This document shows, piece by piece, positions 11,101 to 19,855 of a stretch of 64,000 nucleotides of DNA. The DNA lies in contig JACTAT010000060.1 in NCBI GenBank assembly GCA_014526335.1, positions 6,676,898 through 6,740,897 on the forward strand, written 5' to 3'. Position numbers and translations under genes: made by a program. The stretch is from Chrysaora quinquecirrha. Taxonomy: Eukaryota; Cnidaria; Scyphozoa; Semaeostomeae; Pelagiidae. The notes beneath the pieces were generated by a model, which saw nothing but the letters and a program-made list of their open reading frames with translations, was not told where the DNA came from and searched no databases. Numbering within the stretch: position 1 is the stretch's first letter; each line of letters begins with the position of its first letter.

Positions 11101-11649
11101 ACCAATTCATCTCTCAGGACTCGGGAAGGAGCGAAAGCTGTGACTTCTGTAATAGGTCTTATTCTGACATTGTCTTGTGTTCATTAAAGGTATGGACTGC
11201 CTGCCGCAGCACCCAAACATCATTGAAATACTAAATGCATTTGATGAACAAACACCGTGTCCAGAAGATGCATTGAAAAGCTACCCGCAAGCATTGCCTC
11301 CACGTATCTCTTCTGATGGTTATGGCCGAAACAGAACTCTTTGTCTCATCATGCCAAAATACGACTGCACTCTTAAAGAATACACAAAAATACAAGACTC
11401 AGTCAACATGAATCATTGTCACTTTTGGCTCAGTTACTCGAAGGTGTTGCACATTTGGTAGATAATAATGAAGCACATAGAGATTTGAAGAGTGATAATA
11501 TTCTGCTGAGAATCCGAGAGAATGAATGCCCACATCTTGTTATTACTGATTTTGGCTGTTGTATTGCAGATGGAAAGTTATGCATGAAGGTTCCGTTTGA
11601 ATCAATATATGTTGATAGGGGTGGAAACAGTGCCATGATGGCTCCAGAG
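8191..11649 (+). CDS. PINK1: PTEN-induced kinase 1 (PINK1), exons 1-7
   Basis: Mitochondrial Ser/Thr kinase that marks damaged mitochondria by phosphorylating ubiquitin and Parkin. Exons with GT-AG borders: 8191-8443, 8636-8716, 9270-9358, 9462-9587, 9963-10022, 10571-10625, 11190-11649. Phases agree at every junction. Residues 1-84 are Arg-rich and acid-poor, as in a mitochondrial presequence. A short hydrophobic stretch follows at about 96-110. The kinase starts near [12 protein letters not shown]. Its glycine loop is degenerate. The AVK lysine is in exon 5 and a candidate helix-C Glu (FYKEC) in exon 6. Exon 7 carries HPNII, the PINK1-type insert, [20 protein letters not shown] and APE. The long insert between strands 2 and 3 of vertebrate PINK1 is missing. 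Exon 7 changes frame near 11,411-11,425, so it does not read through as assembled. Confidence 0.9.
8827..8925 (-). repeat. Dispersed repeat with hammerhead-like phrase, copy 1
   Basis: Read on the minus strand, CTGATGA is followed by a 4-bp stem (GGCT/AGCC) and CGAAAC. This resembles the catalytic core of a hammerhead ribozyme, except for one extra A after CTGATGA and no matching stem I. The same ~110-bp repeat (tttcggct...gccttcatcag...ccccaag-gaggagaac) recurs at 10,174-10,290. Both are in PINK1 introns. Confidence 0.5.
9790..9895 (-). mobile_element. Fossil PLE fragment (GIY-YIG region) in PINK1 intron 4
   Basis: The stretch tttatcctatctcctgatct...gtgccagt...gcattacactggcaca aligns base by base, with many changes, to the GIY-YIG endonuclease segment of the PLE copy at 12,384-12,455. 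It is too decayed to code. It shows that PINK1 introns were hit by PLEs more than once. Confidence 0.6.
10080..10150 (-). repeat. tRNA-derived SINE head
   Basis: On the minus strand, tagctcagtgg (box A-like) is followed about 40 nt later by ggttcaagtc (box B-like). It is similar to the copies at 10,300-10,380 and 10,780-10,860. Confidence 0.5.
10174..10290 (-). repeat. Dispersed repeat with hammerhead-like phrase, copy 2
   Basis: Second copy of the repeat at 8827-8925, with the same CTGATGA - stem - CGAAAC core on the minus strand. The stem loop differs (ccatct instead of ccacat) while the stem bases are kept. Confidence 0.5.
10300..10400 (+). repeat. tRNA-derived SINE head
   Basis: ctgtagctcaatgg (box A-like) and gattgaatccc (box B-like) at tRNA-like spacing, then catctattgtggtatttgactt. 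A related end sits at about 19,640-19,690 (ggttcgattcccatcagctgtggtatgcc). Confidence 0.5.
10626..10678. repeat. (ATGATT)n-like microsatellite at a splice donor
   Basis: Begins inside the donor of PINK1 exon 6 (CAG then gtatgattatgatt), so the intron's first ~50 bases are repetitive. Confidence 0.8.
10780..10865 (-). repeat. tRNA-derived SINE head
   Basis: On the minus strand, tatagctcaattgg-like box A and gtccaggttcctat-like box B. Same family as 10,080-10,150. Confidence 0.4.
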
Positions 11650-11908
11650 GTCAGTATGATGGTCTGTCACACTAATAATACAATAGGATTTAGATAAAAC
11701 ACGAAAACCTAAATCTCTACAAATTGAAGCTGTCCCTGTGAAGAGCTTTTTCTATGACGAAATTTTGAAGTCTTTTTCTGTTGAAATCTTTTTCTATTGA
11801 AGTCTTTCTCACGTTTTGAACTACGCATTTTCTGTTGAAATCTTTGAACTTCTAGCAGGTGTTATAGTAAACTTCAAAATTGCGATGAATAGCGGAATCA
11901 TTTTCGGG

Positions 11909-11949
11909 CATACTTAAAAGCTTTTTCGTCTGACACTCCTCAGAGTATG
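11909..11949 (-). ncRNA. Type-I hammerhead ribozyme candidate, PLE copy A
   Basis: Minus-strand copy of the 41-nt fold described at 15,541-15,581, identical in sequence. It lies at the terminal repeat of copy A. Confidence 0.55.
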
Positions 11950-12099
11950 AACGTCAGAAACAGACCGAAACAATAGACTAAGGCGGAATTTATACCCAGA
12001 TGCGGCTCGAAATGCACCAATCAGAAAGAACGAAAAGCTGAATTGGCATTGTGTTTTAAACACCAATCAGCTGGTCGGATACAGCGGAGGACCAATGAA

Positions 12100-14370
12100 T
12101 TATTTGAAGAGTCCAAGTGAGAAAACGAACTCTTTCTGTCTACACAGAACCGGCCTTTTGGTTTTGATGTAGACAGATTCCAAAACCCCTAAGTGAAACA
12201 AAGATCTTGCTTTGCCAATGATTCTGAAAAATCCTCGCTGTAATTTTCCGCACAAATCGGGTTATCGAGTAGATGTTGTCCTATGGCAGAATCATGTTTA
12301 AGACTAGGTTGTTGTTTAGACCCACGGGTGGTTGCTCTCTTTGCCGAAAATTATGCAGACGAATGTTAGTAGGGACATGCTGCTTTATCCTATCACCTAA
12401 TCTCTGGGAAGTACGACCTACGTACCTGGCATCACACCGGCACGAGAATTCATAAATGACCAAACTTTTTGTGTGGTAGGTACGCAATCCTTTTGAATGG
12501 ATGGTAGAACTTTCCGAGTGCCAAAAACTAACCGAGGGTTGGCAGCAGCGAAGCACTTAGTAATGGCCTTTTAATTTGACTTTCGAATCGCAATGAGACG
12601 TTTCCTATCCAAGGCATTTTAGGTAAACAGGGCACTTTTGCGGACCATACTTTTATCAGCCGAAAACTTGCGATCTTCTTGCGAAAACAATCCGAAATGA
12701 CGTCCTCAGGGTAACCGTTTTCAATGAGAATAGACCGTATTTTATCCAATTCCGAATCAAGCCGAGATTTAGAGCAAATCATAAGTGCCCGATGAACTAG
12801 CGTGTTGATGAGGTTAATTTTCCTCTGTTTTGGACTAAAGGAATCCCACCGTGTATAGAGGCCGCTAAAGGTTGGTTTCCTATATATACTGGTGAGAAAT
12901 CCAGTAGCAGTGTTTTCAACAAAGACGTCGAGAAACGGCAAAGAGTTGTTTTGCTCCTTTTCGAAAGTAAATTTTAGAGACGGATGCAAGGCGTTGAGTT
13001 TTGGAGGAAAACGTTACAATCGGACTCTTTTTTGAAAATGGCGAAAGTGTCATCAACATATCGAAAATAAACCGGAGGTTTTGATGTGGAGCCGAAAAGT
13101 TGACCTTCGTAGAAACCAACAAAGATGTTTGCTAGCGCTGGTCCCAATGGGCTCCCCATGGCGACTCCGTCCCTTTGTCGGTACATCTCATTGTTGAAGC
13201 TGAACTCTACCGACCTGGTAGCAGACTCCATCAATTCGACAAATACCTCCTCAGGGAACGGCGGACTGACAAGTTCACCCCGGTATAGAGCTCTAGCGCA
13301 AATCCCGATAGTCTCATCCAAAGGTACGTTAGTGAAAAGGCTGCTGATGTCGAAGGAACACATAAACGATTTTGTCGGGTCTAACTGAAGGTTTTGAATA
13401 ACGTTAGCAAAAGAAAAGAATCCGAAATACAATTTTAGAATAAAGTTCCAAAACAGGTGCTAAAATTTCCGAAAGCCATTTAGCAAGCTCATGTTGAGCT
13501 GAACCAACCATAGATAGAATAGGCCTAAGAGGGACGTTGGGTTTGTGAGTTTTAGGTAGACCATACATCCGTGGACGCTGCGAACCCGTTGGTCGGATCC
13601 TATCGTAAATTTCTTGAGTCAATAGTTTTTTCTTGACCAATTCAAGCAACCGTTTTTGAAGTTTCTGCTCTATTTTAGCCGTTTTATCGTGCTGTTCGAC
13701 GTTGCCTAATTTTTCAAATTTATTTTCATCATTGAGCACGTTGCCCATTTTCGAAATATAATCTTTTTGGTTCAAAATAACGACCCCAGATCCTTTATCA
13801 GGTTTTGTGATAAGAATCTGTTTGTTGTTTCGGAGGGATTTGATCGCTTGAAAATGTTCCCTATGCATATAAAAATCCGTGAGGTCGATAGGTGTGCCAC
13901 AATAAGCATGAGCTACATCGCTTAAACGGGCTTTTAGTGAGCTAAGCTCTTCTTCCGAATCTGGCTTTAGCCTGGTTAGTTGAGTGTGAAGAATTTCGAA
14001 CTCAGCAAAAAGCTCCTCTCTGTTTATATTTTGAGGTGGAATACAAAATTCTAAACCGTGTCCTAATACAAATTCTTCAGCTTCAGAGAGAGTAATCCGA
14101 AAGATTTAAAATATGCTTTTTAGAGTCACTCAACAAACCGCCGAAACGTTTCTTAACAAGCAAAGCGAGGTTCCTATGGTGTTTGTTTTTTGTGGCTTTT
14201 TCTGTCCGCTGGTCAATTTCAGAAATGTAGCGGCTGAACCGAACCATGTCGAAAAATGAGAGAAAAGTGCGAATTTTGACCATTGGCGTTGATATGTGTA
14301 GAAGACTATGATTTTTTTCAATGGTAATGCCGAGCACGAGACCTAGAAATGCGAGCAGTGATAAATTTAG
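12100..14370 (-). pseudogene. PLE copy A reverse transcriptase / GIY-YIG protein, frameshifted
   Basis: Minus-strand coding remnant ending at the TAA at 12,100-12,102. From the N side it shows PDKGSGVVILN, the palm motif A (SFDISSLFTNVPLDE), motif B (RDGVAMGSPLGPALAN), the catalytic YVDD, and a C-terminal GIY-YIG nuclease (IYEFSC, ARYVGRT, QRLGDRI). The frame breaks several times, for example near 13,432-13,440, 13,000, 12,640 and 12,540, mostly at short homopolymers. The 5' end is cut at the junction with copy B, and a ~50-bp internal stretch present in copy C is missing near 14,300-14,325. It keeps ~100 bp near 14,035-14,134 that copy C lacks. Confidence 0.85.
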
Positions 14371-15390
14371 GTTTCTACGAAGGTCAACTTTTCGGCTCCA
14401 CATCAAAACCTCCGGTTTATTTTCGATATGTTGATGACACTTTCGCTATTTTCAAAAAAGAGTCCGATTGTAACGTTTTCCTCCAAAAACTCAACGCCTT
14501 GCATCCGTCTCTAAAATTTACTTTCGAAAAGGAGCAAAACAACTCTTTGCCGTTTCTCGACGTCTTTGTTGAAAACACTGCTACTGGATTTCTCACCAGT
14601 ATATATAGGAAACCAACCTTTAGCGGCCTCTATACACGGTGGGATTCCTTTAGTCCAAAACAGAGGAAAATTAACCTCATCAACACGCTAGTTCATCGGG
14701 CACTTATGATTTGCTCTAAATCTCGGCTTGATTCGGAATTGGATAAAATACGGTCTATTCTTATTGAAAACGGTTACCCTGAGGACGTCATTTCGGATTG
14801 TTTTCGCAAGAAGATCGCAAGTTTTCGGCTGATAAAAAGTATGGTCCGCAAAAGTGCCCTGTTTACCTAAAAATGCCTTGGATAGGAAACGTCTCATTGC
14901 GATTCGAAAGTCAAATTAAAAAGGCCATTACTAAGTGCTTCGCTGCTGCCAACCCTCGGTTAGTTTTGGCACTCGGAAAGTTCTACCATCCATTCAAAAG
15001 GATTGCGTACCTACCACACAAAAAGTTTGGTCATTTATGAATTCTCGTGCCGGTGTGATGCCAGGTACGTAGGTCGTACTTCCCAGAGATTAGGTGATAG
15101 GATAAAGCAGCATGTCCCTACTAACATTCGTCTGCATAATTTTCGGCAAAGAGAGCAACCACCCGTGGGTCTAAACAACAACCTAGTCTTAAACATGATT
15201 CTGCCATAGGACAACATCTACTCGATAACCCGATTTGTGCGGAAAATTACAGCGAGGATTTTTCAGAATCATTGGCAAAGCAAGATCTTTGTTTCACTTA
15301 GGGGTTTTGGAATCTGTCTACATCAAAACCAAAAGGCCGGTTCTGTGTAGACAGAAAGAGTTCGTTTTCTCACTTGGACTCTTCAAATAA
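14371..15390 (+). pseudogene. PLE copy B, 5'-truncated reverse transcriptase / GIY-YIG fragment
   Basis: Begins inside the reverse transcriptase just after motif B (GFYEGQLFG), keeps YVDD near 14,430, and continues through the GIY-YIG domain to the TAA at 15,388-15,390. The frame is broken near 14,830-14,870 and again in the endonuclease, at homopolymers whose lengths differ from copies A and C. No 5' region of its own. The terminal repeat that follows also serves as the start of copy C. Confidence 0.85.
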
Positions 15391-15495
15391 TTCATTGGTC
15401 CTCCGCTGTATCCGACCAGCTGATTGGTGTTTAAAACACAATGCCAATTCAGCTTTTCGTTCTTTCTGATTGGTGCATTTCGAGCCGCATCTGGG

Positions 15496-15503
15496 TATAA
15501 ATT
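15496..15503 (+). promoter_or_regulatory. TATA-like box in the PLE terminal repeat
   Basis: TATAAATT 45 bp upstream of the ribozyme candidate and 83 bp upstream of the PLE start codon. The same tataaatt word sits at the same place in copies A and C and in the diverged terminal fragment near 47,914, which suggests it is kept as part of an internal promoter. Confidence 0.45.
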
Positions 15504-15540
15504 CCGCCTTAGTCTATTGCTTCGGTCTGTTTCTGACGTT

Positions 15541-15581
15541 CATACTCTGAGGAGTGTCAGACGAAAAAGCTTTTAAGTATG
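15541..15581 (+). ncRNA. Type-I hammerhead ribozyme candidate at the PLE 5' end
   Basis: The sequence folds as a compact hammerhead. Stem I pairs CATACT (15,541-15,546) with AGTATG (15,576-15,581), six of six. CTGAGGA (15,547-15,553) fits the CUGANGA core. A short stem II (GT...AC) spans 15,554-15,562. GAA (15,563-15,565) follows. A 3-bp stem III (AAA/TTT, loop gct) leads to A at 15,575, the predicted cleavage position. Minimal type-I hammerheads with very short stem III are known in PLEs. Stem II is only two pairs, so activity is uncertain. The element's ATG (15,579) is inside stem I, so cleavage would leave an RNA beginning AGUAUG. Confidence 0.6.
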
Positions 15582-17845
15582 CCCGAAAATGATTCCGCTA
15601 TTCATCGCAATAATCGGGTTGTTCCTAAATTTATCACTGCTCGCATTTCTAGGTCTCGTGCTCGGCATAGCCCTACCATTGAGCGTGCTTTTCTTAAGGA
15701 CGAAATTCAGAAGGCCAAAACTAGTCTTCTACAACTTAAAAATCATATCAACGCCAATGGTCAAAAATTCGCACTTTTCTCTCATTTTCGACATGGTTCG
15801 GTTCAGCCGCTACATTTCTGAAATTGACCAGCGGACAGAAAAAGCTACAAAAACAAACACCATAGGAACCTCGCTTTGCTTGTTAAGAAACGTTTCGGCG
15901 GTTTGTCAAAATATAAACAGAGAGGAGCTTTTTGCTGAGTTCGAAATTCTTCACACTCAACTAACCAGGCTAAAGCCAGATTCGGAAGAAGAGCTTAGCT
16001 CACTAAAAGCCCGTTTAAGCGATGTAGCTCATGCTTATTGTGGCACACCTATCGACCTCACGGATTTTTATATGCATAGAGAACATTTTCAAGCGATCAA
16101 ATCCCTCCGAAACAACAAACAGATTCTTATCACAAAACCTGATAAAGGATCTGGGGTCGTTATTTTGAACCAAAAGATTATATTTCGAAAATGGGCAACG
16201 TGCTCAATGATGAAAATAAATTTGAAAAATTAGGCAACGTCGAACAGCACGATAAAACGGCTAAAATAGAGCAGAAACTTCAAAAACGGTTGCTTGAATT
16301 GGTCAAGAAAAAACTATTGACTCAAGAAATTTACGATAGGATCCGACCAACGGGTTCGCAGCGTCCACGGATGTATGGTCTACCTAAAACTCACAAACCC
16401 AACGTCCCTCTTAGGCCTATTCTATCTATGGTTGGTTCAGCTCAACATGAGCTTGCTAAATGGCTTTCGGAAATTTTAGCACCTGTTTTGGAACTTTATT
16501 CTAAAATTGTATTTCGGATTCTTTTCTTTTGCTAACGTTATTCAAAACCTTCAGTTAGACCCGACAAAATCGTTTATGTGTTCCTTCGACATCAGCAGCC
16601 TTTTCACTAACGTACCTTTGGATGAGACTATCGGGATTTGCGCTAGAGCTCTATACCGGGGTGAACTTGTCAGTCCGCCGTTCCCTGAGGAGGTATTTGT
16701 CGAATTGATGGAGTCTGCTACCAGGTCGGTAGAGTTCAGCTTCAACAATGAGATGTACCGACAAAGGGACGGAGTCGCCATGGGGAGCCCATTGGGACCA
16801 GCGCTAGCAAACATCTTTGTTGGTTTCTACGAAGGTCAACTTTTCGGCTCCACATCAAAACCTCCGGTTTATTTTCGATATGTTGATGACACTTTCGCCA
16901 TTTTCAAAAAAGAGTCCGATTGTAACGTTTTCCTCCAAAAACTCAACGCCTTGCATCCGTCTCTAAAATTTACTTTCGAAAAGGAGCAAAACAACTCTTT
17001 GCCGTTTCTCGACGTCTTTGTTGAAAACACTGCTACTGGATTTCTCACCAGTATATATAGGAAACCAACCTTTAGCGGCCTCTATACACGGTGGGATTCC
17101 TTTAGTCCAAAACAGAGGAAAATTAACCTCATCAACACGCTAGTTCATCGGGCACTTATGATTTGCTCTAAATCTCGGCTTGATTCGGAATTGGATAAAA
17201 TACGGTCTATTCTCATTGAAAACGGTTACCCTGAGGACGTCATTTCGGATTGTTTTCGCAAGAAGATCGCAAGTTTTTCGGCTGATAAAAAGTATGGTCC
17301 GCAAAAGTGCCCTGTTTACCTAAAATGCCTTGGATAGGAAACGTCTCATTGCGATTCGAAAGTCAAATTAAAAAGGCCATTACTAAGTGCTTCGCTGCTG
17401 CCAACCCTCGGTTAGTTTTTGGCACTCGGAAAGTTCTACCATCCATTCAAAAGGATTGCGTACCTACCACACAAAAAGTTTGGTCATTTATGAATTCTCG
17501 TGCCGGTGTGATGCCAGGTACGTAGGTCGTACTTCCCAGAGATTAGGTGATAGGATAAAGCAGCATGTCCCTACTAACATTCGTCTGCATAATTTTCGGC
17601 AAAGAGAGCAACCACCCCGTGGGTCTAAACAACAACCTAGTCTTAAACATGATTCTGCCATAGGACAACATCTACTCGATAACCCGATTTGTGCGGAAAA
17701 TTACAGCGAGGATTTTTTCAGAATCATTGGCAAAGCAAGATCTTTGTTTCACTTAGGGGTTTTGGAATCTGTCTACATCAAAACCAAAAGGCCGGTTCTG
17801 TGTAGACAGAAAGAGTTCGTTTTCTCACTTGGACTCTTCAAATAA
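15579..17845 (+). pseudogene. PLE copy C reverse transcriptase / GIY-YIG protein, near full length but frameshifted
   Basis: Starts at the ATG at 15,579 and ends at TAA 17,843-17,845. A Lys/Arg-rich N-terminal part is followed by PDKGSG near 16,140, motif A near 16,590, motif B near 16,770, YVDD near 16,880 and a GIY-YIG nuclease at about 17,470-17,560. Frame changes occur near 15,770, 16,175, 16,500, 17,270-17,335 and 17,480, and a ~100-bp deletion relative to copy A falls near 15,908. The break near 16,500 is shared with copy A. The catalytic residues themselves are intact. Biologically this would be the copying enzyme of the element, acting in the nucleus. Confidence 0.88.
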
Positions 17846-17995
17846 TTCATTGGTCCTCCGCTGTATCCGACCAGCTGATTGGTGTTTAAAACACAATGCC
17901 AATTCAGCTTTTCGTTCTTTCTGATTGGTGCATTTCGAGCCGCATCTGGGTATAAATTCCGCCTTAGTCTATTGTTTCGGTCTGTTTCTGACGTT

Positions 17996-18036
17996 CATAC
18001 TCTGAGGAGTGTCAGACGAAAAAGCTTTTAAGTATG
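17996..18036 (+). ncRNA. Type-I hammerhead ribozyme candidate, PLE copy C 3' repeat
   Basis: Identical 41-nt fold to 15,541-15,581, followed again by the first codons of the PLE protein before the element stops at 18,076. Its position at both ends of a unit matches the tandem terminal repeats of PLEs. Confidence 0.55.
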
Positions 18037-18076
18037 CCCGAAAATGATTCCGCTATTCTTCGCAATTTTGAAGTTT

Positions 18077-18381
18077 TGTACAACTCAAAGACTAAGCAAC
18101 ATTTGTTTGTATGTTTGTCAAGCAATGTTTTGTGACGTGGCCAAACGTTCAAACATTGCTTGATGAACAAACTTCAAATGCTTGACGAACAATAGTTGAC
18201 CGTTTGGCCTCGCCGCCAAAATTTATTTGACAAGCATTGTCAAAAATGTCAAAAATTTTCTGCTTGTCACATTCAAAGAATGTTTGACGAGGAATGTTTT
18301 GCGACCTTGCAAACGGTCAAACATTTTGCCTGGCAATGAAGTTTCAAACGTTTGACAAACAATGTTTGTTCTCCGTCACAG
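18077..18381. repeat. Dispersed ggccaaacg repeat abutting PINK1 exon 8
   Basis: Palindromic unit: ggccaaacgttcaaacattg from 18,139 faces caatagttgaccgtttggcc ending 18,209. Further diverged words (cttgcaaacggtcaaacatt, caaacgtttgacaaacaatg) run to within about 15 bp of the splice acceptor used by the next exon. Same family as 6560-6799. Confidence 0.6.
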
Positions 18382-19855
18382 CGTGCATCCATTAGTCACG
18401 AAGCTGGTGCATCTGCTACTCAAGAGAGATCCTGCCACAAGACCTTCTGCTTCAGAGGCTGTTACGTTGACTATGCTGTTACTTTTTGGCCCAAATGCGT
18501 GGCTTGATTCCAACCTTTATGGTTCAGTTAACAAAGACGATATTGATACGTAAGTTTTAGTCTTCCGCTTTTGTGTGCTTTTATTCTTTTGATTTTTGTG
18601 GCCTGAATGCAACTTTCTCTTGTGTCCTTCAGTACCGTTTTACAGAAACTGCAAACCGTTAAGATGTTTTATGAAGTTCAACCATTATTTTTTTGTTGAT
18701 GCATTTTACGTGAATTAGCCCTTGGCCAAACGATCAAACGTTGTTAGTTAAACACTGGATGCGTATTCCTTTAAGTTTTCTGACCTGTATGCAACTATCT
18801 CTTGCATCCTTCAGTACCCTTACGGAAAATGCAAACCGTTAAGATGTTTATATGAAGTTCAAGCATCGTTTTTTGTTGATGTATTTTACGTGAATTAGGC
18901 CCTGGTCAAACGATCAAACATTGTTAGTCAAAGGCTTGATGTGAATTCCTTTAAGTTTTCTGGCCTGAATGCAATTTTCTCTTGCATCTTGTCTTTTTCT
19001 ACCCTGGGTAGTCTTTTTCAATACTCTTTACAGAAACTTACAGAAGCCATCGACATATTGTTATTTTTTGTAGATGGTTACTGACTTTATGTCTCACGAC
19101 TGCTGGAGAAGAGCGCAGATTTGAGAAACAGAATGTTCCTTTTTCAGCTGAACTAACGGTTAGTTTCTATGTCAATTCTTTATCATCAGATATCTTAGAA
19201 GCAACAATATACATGAGGATCTCTGTCGAAAGCTTTCATCTTTCTCATTGTCAAAATGTTAATGAATTTTTATGGATAGTGTTCTAGTTGTTCAGTAGAA
19301 GTCTCTATCCTTCATTCAAATATATCCTAAGGGCAAGCCTTGCTTCGTGGAAAGATTTTCATTCTGTACCGTGACATTTGCACTACGCTATTCTTTGAAA
19401 GCTGTTGTTTTGCCTCCAGTCAGTGAGACCCAAATTGTTCTAATCAACATAAACAAAACCGGGCCTTTAATATCCCACTTCTATCGAAAATTATTTTACT
19501 TTTCTTTAAAGTAAAATTCACTTTTCGTTGAATCGTAGACACAAGTATAGATTTTTCCTTAAGTTGCATGCCACAGTTGTTTGGATTCTAACCTGGGCTG
19601 CGTGATTTTTCGCAATCTTTCAAATCAAACGGTCTAGGTTCGATTCCCATCAGCTGTGGTATGCCACTTATGGAAAGATGTACAATAAAGATGATCAGTT
19701 GTGACACATGAGCAATCTATTTGTTGATAAATCAGGGTATTATATTAACTGAATACCTTTTTTCTACATCGTAGCTGCGAAAATGTTTTCTTCGTCACGC
19801 CAGCAGTGATTTGGTTCTCTCAGCATTGGCATATCTTCATGACATGAATGAGTGA
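18382..19855 (+). CDS. PINK1: PINK1, C-terminal exons
   Basis: Three exons in matching phase: 18,382-18,549, 19,074-19,158 and 19,775-19,855, ending at TGA. The first encodes the end of the kinase C-lobe (VHPLVTKLVHLLLKRDP, then the conserved R of ATRPSASEA). The next two encode the PINK1-specific C-terminal extension that packs on the C-lobe and helps hold PINK1 at the outer mitochondrial membrane. The stretch that should link this to APE at 11,649 (activation segment end, F-helix DxWxxG and G-helix, roughly 55 residues) is not found anywhere between. Exon 7 ends in phase 0 while this exon begins with one base of a split codon, so direct splicing would shift frame. As assembled the gene could not make an intact kinase. 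Confidence 0.88.

Larger units (their letters stand above)
11869..18076. mobile_element. Penelope-like element complex: inverted copy plus two forward copies
   Basis: A 6.2-kb palindrome-like insertion in PINK1. Copy A lies on the minus strand (11,869-14,370), a 5'-truncated copy B on the plus strand (14,371-about 15,535), and a longer copy C on the plus strand (to 18,076). The outer ends are inverted copies of one another: left aaacttcaaaattgcgatga, right its complement. The copies are nearly identical, so the insertion is recent. At the A/B junction (14,370-14,371) the two arms share gg. PLEs encode a reverse transcriptase and a GIY-YIG endonuclease and often form tandem and inverted partial copies. 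Confidence 0.92.

Noticed and set aside
13125..13388. Antisense frames across the PLE reverse transcriptase (also 16,551-16,814 and 14,130-14,321)
   Set aside because: Mirror-image frames present wherever the RT sequence occurs; they carry no motifs of their own.
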